A DNA stretch of 36,864 nucleotides from contig JAKAAJ010000002.1 in the NCBI GenBank assembly GCA_021802365.1, forward strand, positions 1-36,864, read 5' to 3'. The notes beneath the pieces are model-generated. The model saw only the letters and a list, made by a program, of their open reading frames with translations, was not told where the DNA came from and did no database searches. The stretch is from Thermoplasmata archaeon. GTDB lineage: Archaea; Thermoplasmatota; Thermoplasmata; Thermoplasmatales; Thermoplasmataceae. The translations under genes were made by a program, and so were the position numbers. Positions within the stretch are counted from its first letter, which is position 1, and every line of letters starts with the position of its first letter. This document shows, in pieces, positions 24,703-32,264 of this stretch.

Positions 24703-27700
24703 TTATTTAATGGATTTTTTTAAAAGACACCAGCAAATCCTTTTCAGGTTAACCTCCGCTGAAACAGATTCTGAGTTGGCGTCATTGTTATTGTAGGATT
24801 CTAGCACTTCATTTGCTTTGGATAAAAGGTTTCCGTCTTTCATAGCTTTGTATAGGGTTGTAACCACAGTCTGCCTTGCCCTCGCACTGTTGAATATTGC
24901 TGACAGTCTAATTCCTTCTGGTCCAGACTTCTGCAACTCTTCGTAAATTTCTCTTTCCTGCTTAGTTGTGCCAATTTTCCTCCCCTGCTGAATATCCTTG
25001 ACGCTTCGTTCAGTTTCTATTTTATTTTTTAGCCATGATTTCAGGGACTTAAAGTGAGTCATCATCTCCTTGTAATCAATTGTCTCTCCTCTATTATCAT
25101 ATCCCCCTTCCAGCATTATGTTTATGATCTCATTGGGACTTTGTAAAATTTCCTTCCCTTCATCAAAAAATTTCAGCATCCAGTAATAATTTCTACCTTC
25201 CATGAACAGTATAAAGAGGCCATTCCTGCTTGATTGCTTATATGCACCAATCCCTATAGGCAGGTCCTGGAGCCATTTCTCTCCTTTATTGTTGATGATC
25301 GCTGCAAGTGTTTCTATGGGGTCTTTTGTGAACTGCTCAACTTTTTCCATTAACACATCAAGGACCTTTGGGTCATTTCTCGCTATAGCTTCCTGTATCC
25401 CAAAGTCTCTTGGCGATGCATCCTCCCCAAGAGTGGTGGAGTCTATTCCTATCGTATTGCTGATCAAATCGATCCTCTTGTACAATTTTCTCATTAGCTT
25501 AAGGAAGTGGGAAAGGCTCTTTGGATCATCCTCATTACCATTCACAGGCAGGATATTGACTAGGTATACATCTTTGTAGGTTGAACCTATTCTGTCTATC
25601 CTTCCCGCCCTTTGTATTAGGACTACTGGGTTCCACGGAAAATCGTAATTTACAACATACTGTGCATTCTGTAGGTTCTGACTTTCACTGAGCACATCGG
25701 TACTGACTATGTAACCGCCGTTCCTCATGAAATCCTTTATCACGGTTGTTTTATCCTTTGAATGACCTGTTCTGTCCCTGCATCGAGACCCAGTGGTAAG
25801 CATGACATCTTCTTTAACCACTCTTTTCAAATGCTCATATAAGTATTCAGCAGTTGCTGAATACTGAGTAAACAATATAACACCGTTGTTTCCGTGGATA
25901 TCTATACTTTTCACCCTATCTAAGGTCTGTTTTAGTTTTTCATCTTCTCCTGGAAGTTCAGATAGTATTGATTCAATAACCTCAAGATCTTCGTTGCATT
26001 TTTTAAAGAACTCTCCTATCTCATTTTTTTCAAGTTTGCACTTTCCCATAATCTCTTTGTACTTGCCGGAGAACATTTCTTCCGGATTCGGTGGATGCCA
26101 TTCCTCATCCTCGTCATACATTTCAGTGAGGTCTCCTTTCATTTTAGGGGGGACAAAATAACTTTTCTTTATTGCATAATCCTTGGAAATTTCTATATAT
26201 GTCCTAAGCGTTTCCATCGTTACCCTGAATGCATGGAGACTACTTTCGAGCCTCTTGAAAAAATTAATCCTTATAACCACCTTTACGAGCGACTTGAGAG
26301 ATTCCCTCTTCTCATACATGGCCGAGGCTGAAATCGGCGTCCCGTCGGGAAGTTTAAGTTTATCACCGAGCTTGTCTATAGCATAATCGTAATAAACAAA
26401 ACTCATGGAATCAAAAAAACCGTTAATCTTTTCATAGTCTATCTTAGTAATGTACCTGTTCCTAGGGTCAGTGTCCAATTTTCGAACGGGGAAATTCAAG
26501 GTGTCCTTGCTCAAGGCCCTGGCCAGTTCTCGGGATGTCCTTACAACAAATCTGCGGAGAATAGGGTCCATATCTACTGGCTGTTCGTTGATCCACAACT
26601 TCTGCTGCACCGAGAAATAACCTTTGAGGGATGGGCTAATATCCGATATGGCATCGTCTCTCAGGTATAGAGAGAGAAGTGCATATAGATCCATAAGGCT
26701 GTTGTTTATCGGTGTTGCAGTTAAAAGAACGATCTGTTTACCGCCGGTAGCCATCAGGTCGCGCAATGCCCCGTACCTGTTCGAAGATTGCGATCTAAAA
26801 TAATGGGCTTCATCTATGATGATGAAATCCTTCTCAGCATATTCCTTTACCGTCTGATCTGGGTGACTTGATAGGTATTCTGAGGAAATGGAATCTATGT
26901 GCACATGGGTTTTATCCATTTCATCTTTCCATGTGGTATCCAGGGCACTCTTTGGAGCTATGAGTAGGGGATTTTTTCCTTCATTAATTGCCATCTGAGT
27001 TAGATTGATCCCTACTCTGGTCTTTCCAAGGCCGGTGGAGTCTGCTATAACAACTCCATTATACGAACCCAATATTCTTGATGCCTGTATAGTTGAAAGT
27101 ATCTGATGGGGAAACAGTGTTTTCATCAGGTTATTCGTTTTAGCCTCGTCAATTTGCGGGCGGTACACTTCGTAAAGGGCCTTTGCCAGTACTTCATAAG
27201 GGCTGTGTGTAGTGACGTAATTCTCAAGGAGTTCTAGGAACTCATTTTTGAAATCAACGGAATTGTCCTCTCTCCAGAGGCTCAAAAACCAGTTGATTAG
27301 TTCAGTTACACCTTCCCTGTCGGTTGTAAGCATGTTGAGCTCCCTGTTTCCGGCAAGTCCTCCGCCGGTGAAATTGCTGGACCCTACCGTGGCGAATCCG
27401 TTCACAATATCTGAAAATGAAGGATGCGCACCCATGTAAGCCTTTCCGTGAAAGAATCTACCTTTCACCTTTCTTATCTCTACCTCAGGTCTCTTGAAAT
27501 ATTCATCCGCATCCTGAAGAGAAAAGAAATAGCTTTCTTCATCCTCGTTCTTCATTACCTCATTAGAAAGAACATCACCCTGTTCTGACTTGAATGCCTC
27601 ATCGAATGATTCAAGGTTCTTTATCACTTCTTCCTCGAATTTAATGCTCTCCGATGGCTCCCGACCCAACAAAAGCTTCAGGGGCTTATTTTTTAAGCCC

Positions 27701-27879
27701 TCCCTGATACTTCTGTAGCCTTCAAGATTGAAATATGCGGATGCTATGGCCAATTCATCTGAATGCTTCATTTCATCCTTGAGAATTGATGCAAGTGATT
27801 TATTTGAATTGTCAATTATCCTTGACAGTGACCTCATCTCCTCTCTTAAGTAGTCTGTCAGCTTTGATAAGTCGATCAT
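24703..27879 (-). CDS. SF2/SNF2-like helicase with N-terminal PLD nuclease domain
   Basis: 1058 aa. Residues about 30-230 form a phospholipase-D-type domain with one HKD-like set: HGKAYMG (His144, Lys146), GSSNF (166-170) and downstream Glu180. In helicase-fused proteins such domains are usually DNA nucleases. The motor follows: Q-like FPHQ (256-259), motif I STGLGKT (281-287), motif II DEAH (356-359), motif III TATP (387-390), and motif VI QRAGRIDRIGS (756-766) after the IVSTDVLSESQNLQ motif V region. The C-terminal about 250 aa may be a coupling domain. The layout equals the restriction/translocation subunit of modification-linked defence systems. ATG at 27879 overlaps the methyltransferase end by 68 nt; ATG at 27837, after GAGAGGAG, is an alternative. 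All motifs are intact. Confidence 0.9.
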   Translation of the reverse strand: MIDLSKLTDYLREEMRSLSRIIDNSNKSLASILKDEMKHSDELAIASAYFNLEGYRSIREGLKNKPLKLLLGREPSESIKFEEEVIKNLESFDEAFKSEQGDVLSNEVMKNEDEESYFFSLQDADEYFKRPEVEIRKVKGRFFHGKAYMGAHPSFSDIVNGFATVGSSNFTGGGLAGNRELNMLTTDREGVTELINWFLSLWREDNSVDFKNEFLELLENYVTTHSPYEVLAKALYEVYRPQIDEAKTNNLMKTLFPHQILSTIQASRILGSYNGVVIADSTGLGKTRVGINLTQMAINEGKNPLLIAPKSALDTTWKDEMDKTHVHIDSISSEYLSSHPDQTVKEYAEKDFIIIDEAHYFRSQSSNRYGALRDLMATGGKQIVLLTATPINNSLMDLYALLSLYLRDDAISDISPSLKGYFSVQQKLWINEQPVDMDPILRRFVVRTSRELARALSKDTLNFPVRKLDTDPRNRYITKIDYEKINGFFDSMSFVYYDYAIDKLGDKLKLPDGTPISASAMYEKRESLKSLVKVVIRINFFKRLESSLHAFRVTMETLRTYIEISKDYAIKKSYFVPPKMKGDLTEMYDEDEEWHPPNPEEMFSGKYKEIMGKCKLEKNEIGEFFKKCNEDLEVIESILSELPGEDEKLKQTLDRVKSIDIHGNNGVILFTQYSATAEYLYEHLKRVVKEDVMLTTGSRCRDRTGHSKDKTTVIKDFMRNGGYIVSTDVLSESQNLQNAQYVVNYDFPWNPVVLIQRAGRIDRIGSTYKDVYLVNILPVNGNEDDPKSLSHFLKLMRKLYKRIDLISNTIGIDSTTLGEDASPRDFGIQEAIARNDPKVLDVLMEKVEQFTKDPIETLAAIINNKGEKWLQDLPIGIGAYKQSSRNGLFILFMEGRNYYWMLKFFDEGKEILQSPNEIINIMLEGGYDNRGETIDYKEMMTHFKSLKSWLKNKIETERSVKDIQQGRKIGTTKQEREIYEELQKSGPEGIRLSAIFNSARARQTVVTTLYKAMKDGNLLSKANEVLESYNNNDANSESVSAEVNLKRICWCLLKKSIK

Positions 27880-29707
27880 CTACTAGCTCAACAAATTCTT
27901 TATAAAATTCTTTAATAGGGTAGTTTTCTATAGATAGCATTCTTAATATTTGGGTATCAAGTTCTCTTCTATCCTTCATCTGGACTTCATCGAAGTATCT
28001 CTTTACGTCTCTTTTAAACATGCTGTTTATGGTCGATAGATCAATTTTTTGAAAATCTGGTACTGGCATCTGTTCATAATCGTCTACCATGATCTCACCA
28101 ACACCTCCTCCTCCACCTAGTCTTCTCAAGTAAAGTTCCATTGTAAGGTAAAAAGGGGTTGAATTTAAGTATGATTCTATTCCTTTTACTTTCGGTCTTA
28201 TCGTATAAAGTGTATGATCACAAATTACCGGTTCTTTTGATTCTGGAATAAAGAATCTATCCATAACATACATTGGAAGTATGAAGTTTGCAGGCTCTAG
28301 ATCATTCAAGGAATACCAGTTTTTTCTTCCAGATACAGAAGGAACATTGTGATACCCTATGACTAGTTCTTTCCTGCCTCTTATTGAAATCTTGTGTGAT
28401 TCCCCCCATTTTATGTACTTTTTTGTCATGTTACCTGGTAACTTGGTATACAAACACAAGGTCTTCATTTCACTAATGGTGTATGACTTAAGATCTTTTG
28501 TAGTTCTTACCAGTGGCTTGACATCTGAGCGATCTAAAACAAATCTCTCCCTGCCCTCATTTTCAATGTATATGAGTCCCTGTTCCCTTAGTTCATTCTC
28601 GTTCTTTGCACTGACACCCCAATCCTCAAACTTCTTAGGATCAGCAAGATAATCCGCTTCATATTTCGATGAAATATCCTTCATGTAGAAGAAATCGTTT
28701 GCACCTGTTTTAATACCGAATTTGATCTCAGCAAATTCACAAAACTTGTGAGTCAGCTTGGGATATATCTTCTCCATAAACATCTTTGGTGCCCGCAGAT
28801 AAAACCATTTTCCGGGTCTGAGTGTGGTCCTGTCCATACTGATTTTTCTTATGACACTACCGGAGGCATAGGTTTCCATATAAGTGAAGTCTATATCGCC
28901 TTGGGCCATATCATTTCCATACAGCGAAATAATTGTGTTTATATCCGCCTTAAATGGTCTATATTTCTGCCCATATATTGAGATAAGTCGGCTTTTCAGG
29001 TAATCCTGAAGTTTCTCACCGTATGTGGTTTCAAGCCACTTGTCGGATGAGATTACGGAAACGCATCCCTTTGGCTTCAGAAGCCTCAGGGCCCTTGCAA
29101 AGAAATATACATAAATGTCTGATTTCTTGTCGAAATGCAGGGGATCGCAATATGTCCTGACATAGTATTTTTTTCTCTCATCGCCAATGGTTTCCTGTCT
29201 AACATAGGGCGGATTCATAACAACAATATCAGCAGGTTTCACCATATAGCTTTCAATCACGTTTGGATTCAAACCATACTTCCTTAGATTTTCAGTGTGC
29301 AGGGCAATTCTCTTCCTTAGAGTGCCCTTGTTCTCATGGTCGTGCTCGTTGGAGTACTGTTCTATAAGCTTGTCCACAAGATCTTTCTCTTCCTCAATTT
29401 CAGGAGTTAAACGTTTTTGAAAACTCTGAAGCTCCAAGGAATCAGGTATGTCGACTATCTTGAATTCCAGGTTCGGCAAAGGTACCGGAACCTTCTGATC
29501 AATAATCATTGATAGCCACAGTCTTAAACGAGCTATCTCGACAGCCTCTGGTTCAATGTCAAAGCCGTAAAGATTCTTGTGTATTTCCTTCTTGTACTCG
29601 TATGGATCTGATTTCCATCCGGCAATGGAGTCAGCCTCGGAAATTAATGATACGATCTCCTGCATCATCACTACCAGAAATCCACCAGATCCAACAGCAG
29701 GATCCAC
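27812..29707 (-). CDS. N6-adenine DNA methyltransferase, catalytic and C-terminal part (frameshifted from upstream ORF)
   Basis: 631 aa from the GTG at 29707. Motif I DPAVGSGGFL is at residues 2-11, then YGFDIEPEAVEIARLRLWL, and the adenine-specific catalytic motif NPPY at 165-168. Residues about 320-560 are a likely target-recognition domain (LNSTPFYLTMELYLRRLGGG near its end). Read upstream past the GTG in this frame, the sequence continues as open protein (DELKKSKRIDEIRTFRDKLL before motif I), which is the normal lead-in of Eco57I-type enzymes. The preceding ORF supplies the rest of the N-terminus in another frame. The gene is therefore one methyltransferase broken by a -1 frame change between about 29722 and 29848. 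It would methylate adenine in a DNA site and probably marks self DNA for the helicase/nuclease. Confidence 0.85.
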   Translation of the reverse strand: MDPAVGSGGFLVVMMQEIVSLISEADSIAGWKSDPYEYKKEIHKNLYGFDIEPEAVEIARLRLWLSMIIDQKVPVPLPNLEFKIVDIPDSLELQSFQKRLTPEIEEEKDLVDKLIEQYSNEHDHENKGTLRKRIALHTENLRKYGLNPNVIESYMVKPADIVVMNPPYVRQETIGDERKKYYVRTYCDPLHFDKKSDIYVYFFARALRLLKPKGCVSVISSDKWLETTYGEKLQDYLKSRLISIYGQKYRPFKADINTIISLYGNDMAQGDIDFTYMETYASGSVIRKISMDRTTLRPGKWFYLRAPKMFMEKIYPKLTHKFCEFAEIKFGIKTGANDFFYMKDISSKYEADYLADPKKFEDWGVSAKNENELREQGLIYIENEGRERFVLDRSDVKPLVRTTKDLKSYTISEMKTLCLYTKLPGNMTKKYIKWGESHKISIRGRKELVIGYHNVPSVSGRKNWYSLNDLEPANFILPMYVMDRFFIPESKEPVICDHTLYTIRPKVKGIESYLNSTPFYLTMELYLRRLGGGGGVGEIMVDDYEQMPVPDFQKIDLSTINSMFKRDVKRYFDEVQMKDRRELDTQILRMLSIENYPIKEFYKEFVELVDDRLIKADRLLKRGDEVTVKDN

Positions 29708-29718
29708 AACCTTAACAC

Positions 29719-30849
29719 TTAGAAGTTTGTCTCTAAATGTCCGTATCTCGTCAATGCGTTTGGATTTCTTGAGTTCATCAGGTAGAGATCGATTCCATCT
29801 TTTAGTTCTGTATCGTCTTGGGTGTATTTGTCCTGTAGAGTCAGATACCTAGCAAGGGCACGTCTACAGATAAAAGATACAACATCCTTGGGGGTGTAGA
29901 ATGTTCCCTTTTCTCCCCTCTCTTTTTCCAGAAGGAGATTTTCGAAAACTGTACCAGTAAGCGCCGGGTCAATACTAACCTCAACCTCAAGTGGAGATGT
30001 CTCGTCAACAGTGAAATTGTATTCGTTGAAAAAATCCCTAGCTTTCAGGAACGCTTCATTGAGTATGTTCTCTATCTCACTTTCTTTGTCAACTGTGAGG
30101 TATTCTTCTCTATCGAAAAGTGATCCATTCAGGAAAGGTATTCCATCTATTTTTCCAGTATTAAGGCCCTTGTAATAGAGATGGCTGAGTTCCTTGTAGT
30201 TCTGAATTGAATCAATATATTTTCTGTCGTTTTTCAACCATCCCTTTTTCTGCAAAAAATACAGGAACATAAGTCTGCCAAGGAATTTCTGGGCAAATGA
30301 CCTTGTATTAATGCCTAAATATGGTTCTAGTTTCTTTAGCAGTTCCTGAAAAATATCTCGATATGTAAAGAAGAATTCATCTCTAACCTTCTGGTACGGG
30401 AAAAACTGTTCGTTATAGTTCTTCAGCATTTCCACCTTATCTGGATTGAATCTTATGGAGTCAAGAACAACCCGATCTGTATGGTAAATCTGATCCGAGA
30501 GAAAGAGGATCTTAGCTTCACCGTTGAATCCTATTCCCGGCAGAATGCTCACGTATGAGTCACGACTGTTGGTAAAAATAACCAGTGGGCTCAAGAGATT
30601 ACTTTTCTTCCAAGCCCTGGCTATTGACACACATCTACCTCTGGAGAACTCTGAATCCTTTACCTCAATGAGAACTATGTCTATAAGCCCGTCCGAGAAT
30701 AGTCTATAAAATTTTACGGGATTTGTATTTGGGGGGATGATCTTCTGTTCTCTCAACAGACTCAGTGGTATTTCCTGTAGTTTAATAGGATAACCCAAAT
30801 CCTTCAGGGTCTTTTCCCAGAATTGAAGATTGAAATTCTGTGACGGCAA
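29719..30849 (-). CDS. N-terminal part of the same Eco57I-type methyltransferase (frameshifted)
   Basis: 376 aa from a TTG start at 30849 with GGGGAG before it, 4 nt after the zinc-ribbon stop. Residues 185-330 have the helical block typical of large type IIG/Eco57I methyltransferases (GRLMFLYFLQKKGWL at 191-205), then GTVFENLLLEKE and GTFYTPKDVVSFICRR, which normally precedes motif I by about 40-60 residues. The ORF then leaves the family frame and stops at 29719. Residues 50-65 read FSDGLIDIVLIEVKD; D57 with E62-V-K64 resembles a PD-(D/E)xK nuclease site, so this could be a fused restriction domain, but the match is short. Together with the downstream ORF the protein would be about 1000 aa, a normal size. 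Confidence 0.82.
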   Translation of the reverse strand: MPSQNFNLQFWEKTLKDLGYPIKLQEIPLSLLREQKIIPPNTNPVKFYRLFSDGLIDIVLIEVKDSEFSRGRCVSIARAWKKSNLLSPLVIFTNSRDSYVSILPGIGFNGEAKILFLSDQIYHTDRVVLDSIRFNPDKVEMLKNYNEQFFPYQKVRDEFFFTYRDIFQELLKKLEPYLGINTRSFAQKFLGRLMFLYFLQKKGWLKNDRKYIDSIQNYKELSHLYYKGLNTGKIDGIPFLNGSLFDREEYLTVDKESEIENILNEAFLKARDFFNEYNFTVDETSPLEVEVSIDPALTGTVFENLLLEKERGEKGTFYTPKDVVSFICRRALARYLTLQDKYTQDDTELKDGIDLYLMNSRNPNALTRYGHLETNF

Positions 30850-30853
30850 AACT

Positions 30854-31021
30854 TCACTCCCCTCTCTTAGGTATTGTATAACTCTTACCTTCTGGACTCA
30901 GGTAATGATTAAAGAAATTCTCACATATGTCACATTTGTACCTGCTTACGGTGTATACATTGAAATACCATTTTTTTAATGGAGCAGAAGTTATCTCAGA
31001 GTCACACATTGGGCATTTCAT
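30854..31021 (-). CDS. 55-aa zinc-ribbon protein, first gene of the island operon
   Basis: ATG at 31021 to TGA at 30854-30856. The protein opens with MKCPMCDSE and has a second pair CDIC at residues 30-33, separated by a short beta-like stretch with aromatic residues (WYFNVYTVSRYK); this is a classic two-knuckle zinc ribbon. It ends with a basic YTIPKRGE. The stop lies 4 nt before the methyltransferase start, and the TTG of that gene uses a GGGGAG ribosome binding site located in this gene's last codons, so the two are coupled. A TATA-like box about 25 nt upstream predicts leaderless transcription. It may be a nucleic-acid-binding regulator or a small subunit of the complex; this is inferred. 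Confidence 0.72.
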   Translation of the reverse strand: MKCPMCDSEITSAPLKKWYFNVYTVSRYKCDICENFFNHYLSPEGKSYTIPKRGE

Positions 31022-31038
31022 GGAGTTGAATGATGAAT

Positions 31039-31048
31039 CCTTTTAAGG
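31039..31048 (-). promoter_or_regulatory. TATA-like promoter of the island operon
   Basis: On the minus strand this reads CCTTAAAAGG, with AAAA just upstream as a possible BRE. Its centre lies about 23 nt before the zinc-ribbon ATG. No ribosome binding site precedes that ATG, so a leaderless mRNA starting near it is likely. The element itself is palindromic. Confidence 0.4.
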
Positions 31049-31229
31049 TTTTTCCCATAAATTTAGATGTATATTCATGACCAGAATTTAGAGAAGCAAT
31101 ATTACCTGTAGACGATACAACTATTCACGGCAAAAAAGAGATCGAATCCCAGTTTGAGTTCTTTGAGCATAGAATATCATGAACGTGTACAATTAGAATA
31201 TAAATATAAGGCTTCGAACTATTGGATAA
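31049..31229. other. Right arm of the island, no intact gene
   Basis: On the plus strand, 31080-31189 is an open stretch of about 34 codons bounded by stops, protein-like in composition (it contains DDTTIHGKKEIESQFEF) but without a start codon. It lies just inside the right repeat, where an element-end gene fragment could survive. I cannot identify it. No RNA gene is seen. Confidence 0.35.
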
Positions 31230-31247
31230 GAACCCGTCGGCGGCTCT
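31230..31247 (+). repeat. attR-type direct repeat (displaced tRNA-Thr 3' end)
   Basis: CCCGTCGGCGGCTCT at 31233-31247 equals 19774-19788 exactly, and the preceding GAAC matches with one C missing. The rest of the tRNA is absent here, so this is a tRNA 3' fragment and not a second tRNA gene. It marks the right junction of the integrated element. Confidence 0.8.
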
Positions 31248-31467
31248 TATATATTCAATAAAATTCAGATGTTTATGAATGCCCTGAGGTCAGTTTTTAT
31301 GATAGAAGATGATAATCAGGAAGACTGGTTCTGCTATAATTGCTTAAATTAGCAAATTAACTGATTATGAAGAATATTTGCACTGTAACTTTTTAGGTCC
31401 AATATATAAAACAATGCGATTAAAGGTAAGTTGCAATCTTTATCGAGGATTGTAAGATAATTGAATC

Positions 31468-31965
31468 ATGAGAATAATGGTTGCCTTTGATGGGACAAGC
31501 GCTTCTGTGAATGCATTGAATATAGGTCTAAATTTCAGGAATCTGGTTGAAAGATATCTGATAGTGTATTGCAAGGATGAAAGGGAGGAAATAATTGCCT
31601 TCAACGGTGTTTACAGTCAGGAATTCTACAACGAATTGGCTGTAGCTGATGAAAAGGATGCAGAGAGCATAATTTCCAAGGCTTTGAGCATTTCACAAAG
31701 AGCCGGGGTGAATCCTGAAACCTTGGTAATCGATGATCCTGGAAAGGATATAGCAGACGTATTGCTCAATGAAGCATATGACTTCAAAGCTGATCTAATA
31801 GTTATGGGCACACGCAGGCTGGGGTCTCTGGAAAGGTTTTTCCTGGGTTCTGTAAGTTCACGGGTAATCAAGCAGAGCAAGGTTCCTGTACTTGTGGCTC
31901 CCCCATCTGATGAGGTAAAAACAAGTTCAGACGTAAAGACCAGTGACAAAGAAAATTCCGCATAG
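31468..31965 (+). CDS. Universal stress protein (UspA family)
   Basis: 165 aa. The N-terminal strand IMVAFDGTSASVNALNIGL contains the conserved aspartate. The C-terminal nucleotide-binding region reads LIVMGTRRLGSLERFFLGSV followed by SSRVIKQSKVPVLVA, close to the ATP-binding consensus of UspA proteins. The last 15 residues are a polar Ser/Lys/Asp tail. Family members are cytoplasmic dimers linked to stress survival; the precise role is unknown. It is the first chromosomal gene after the island's right repeat and stands alone, about 300 nt before the permease gene. Confidence 0.92.
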   Translation: MRIMVAFDGTSASVNALNIGLNFRNLVERYLIVYCKDEREEIIAFNGVYSQEFYNELAVADEKDAESIISKALSISQRAGVNPETLVIDDPGKDIADVLLNEAYDFKADLIVMGTRRLGSLERFFLGSVSSRVIKQSKVPVLVAPPSDEVKTSSDVKTSDKENSA

Positions 31966-32264
31966 CCTTTCCAGTTCATAAACAGTTAACTGTGGGTACT
32001 GAAGAAATTACAAAATTCTCCTGAAAAACTTACTCTAACAGTAAATGAAAGAGAAAAATGGGAATATTTAACTATTTTCATTCCACTAATATGCAGAGTA
32101 AATTTTAAAGGGCATATTCCAAATATTCAAAAAATGCACAAATACCCGTTTTTGTAATATTTATATTTCAAAATAATTACATATATACTTTAAATTTAGT
32201 AATATATAATACATTTTCCGACAAATTGAAAACACTTAAGTAGGATGGTGCATAATAAATTAAA

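Larger units (their letters stand above)
19774..31247. mobile_element. Genomic island integrated at tRNA-Thr, carrying a methyltransferase/PLD-helicase system
   Basis: The element lies between the intact tRNA-Thr 3' end and a displaced 15-bp copy of it; one repeat period is 11,459 bp. All recognisable genes in it are on the minus strand: a zinc-ribbon protein, a frameshifted N6-adenine methyltransferase, a PLD-SF2 helicase, a 939-aa membrane-anchored protein, and three small genes, one a winged-helix protein. Sampled lines inside (33-38% G+C in the 939-aa gene) are clearly poorer in G+C than sampled flanking housekeeping genes (about 50-60%), which fits transfer. No tyrosine or serine recombinase gene is visible, so the island was probably mobilised in trans or has lost its integrase. 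Confidence 0.75.

Noticed and set aside
24703..30849. Assignment of the island system to BREX or DISARM
   Set aside because: No PglZ-type phosphatase or BrxC/PglY ATPase for BREX, and no DrmA/DrmB for DISARM; the shared methyltransferase and helicase alone are not enough.
19789..31229. CRISPR array in the island
   Set aside because: I looked for regularly spaced direct repeats of 20-40 bases and saw none; the only notable repeat is the tRNA 3' end pair.
31231..31250. Apparent second tRNA-Thr
   Set aside because: Only the last 15-18 bases of the tRNA are present; no D arm or anticodon arm lies upstream, so it is a repeat fragment.
31273..31353. 26-codon frame ending in two cysteines (CYNC) after the right repeat
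   Set aside because: Too short, no second cysteine pair and no promoter evidence; not a credible zinc protein.
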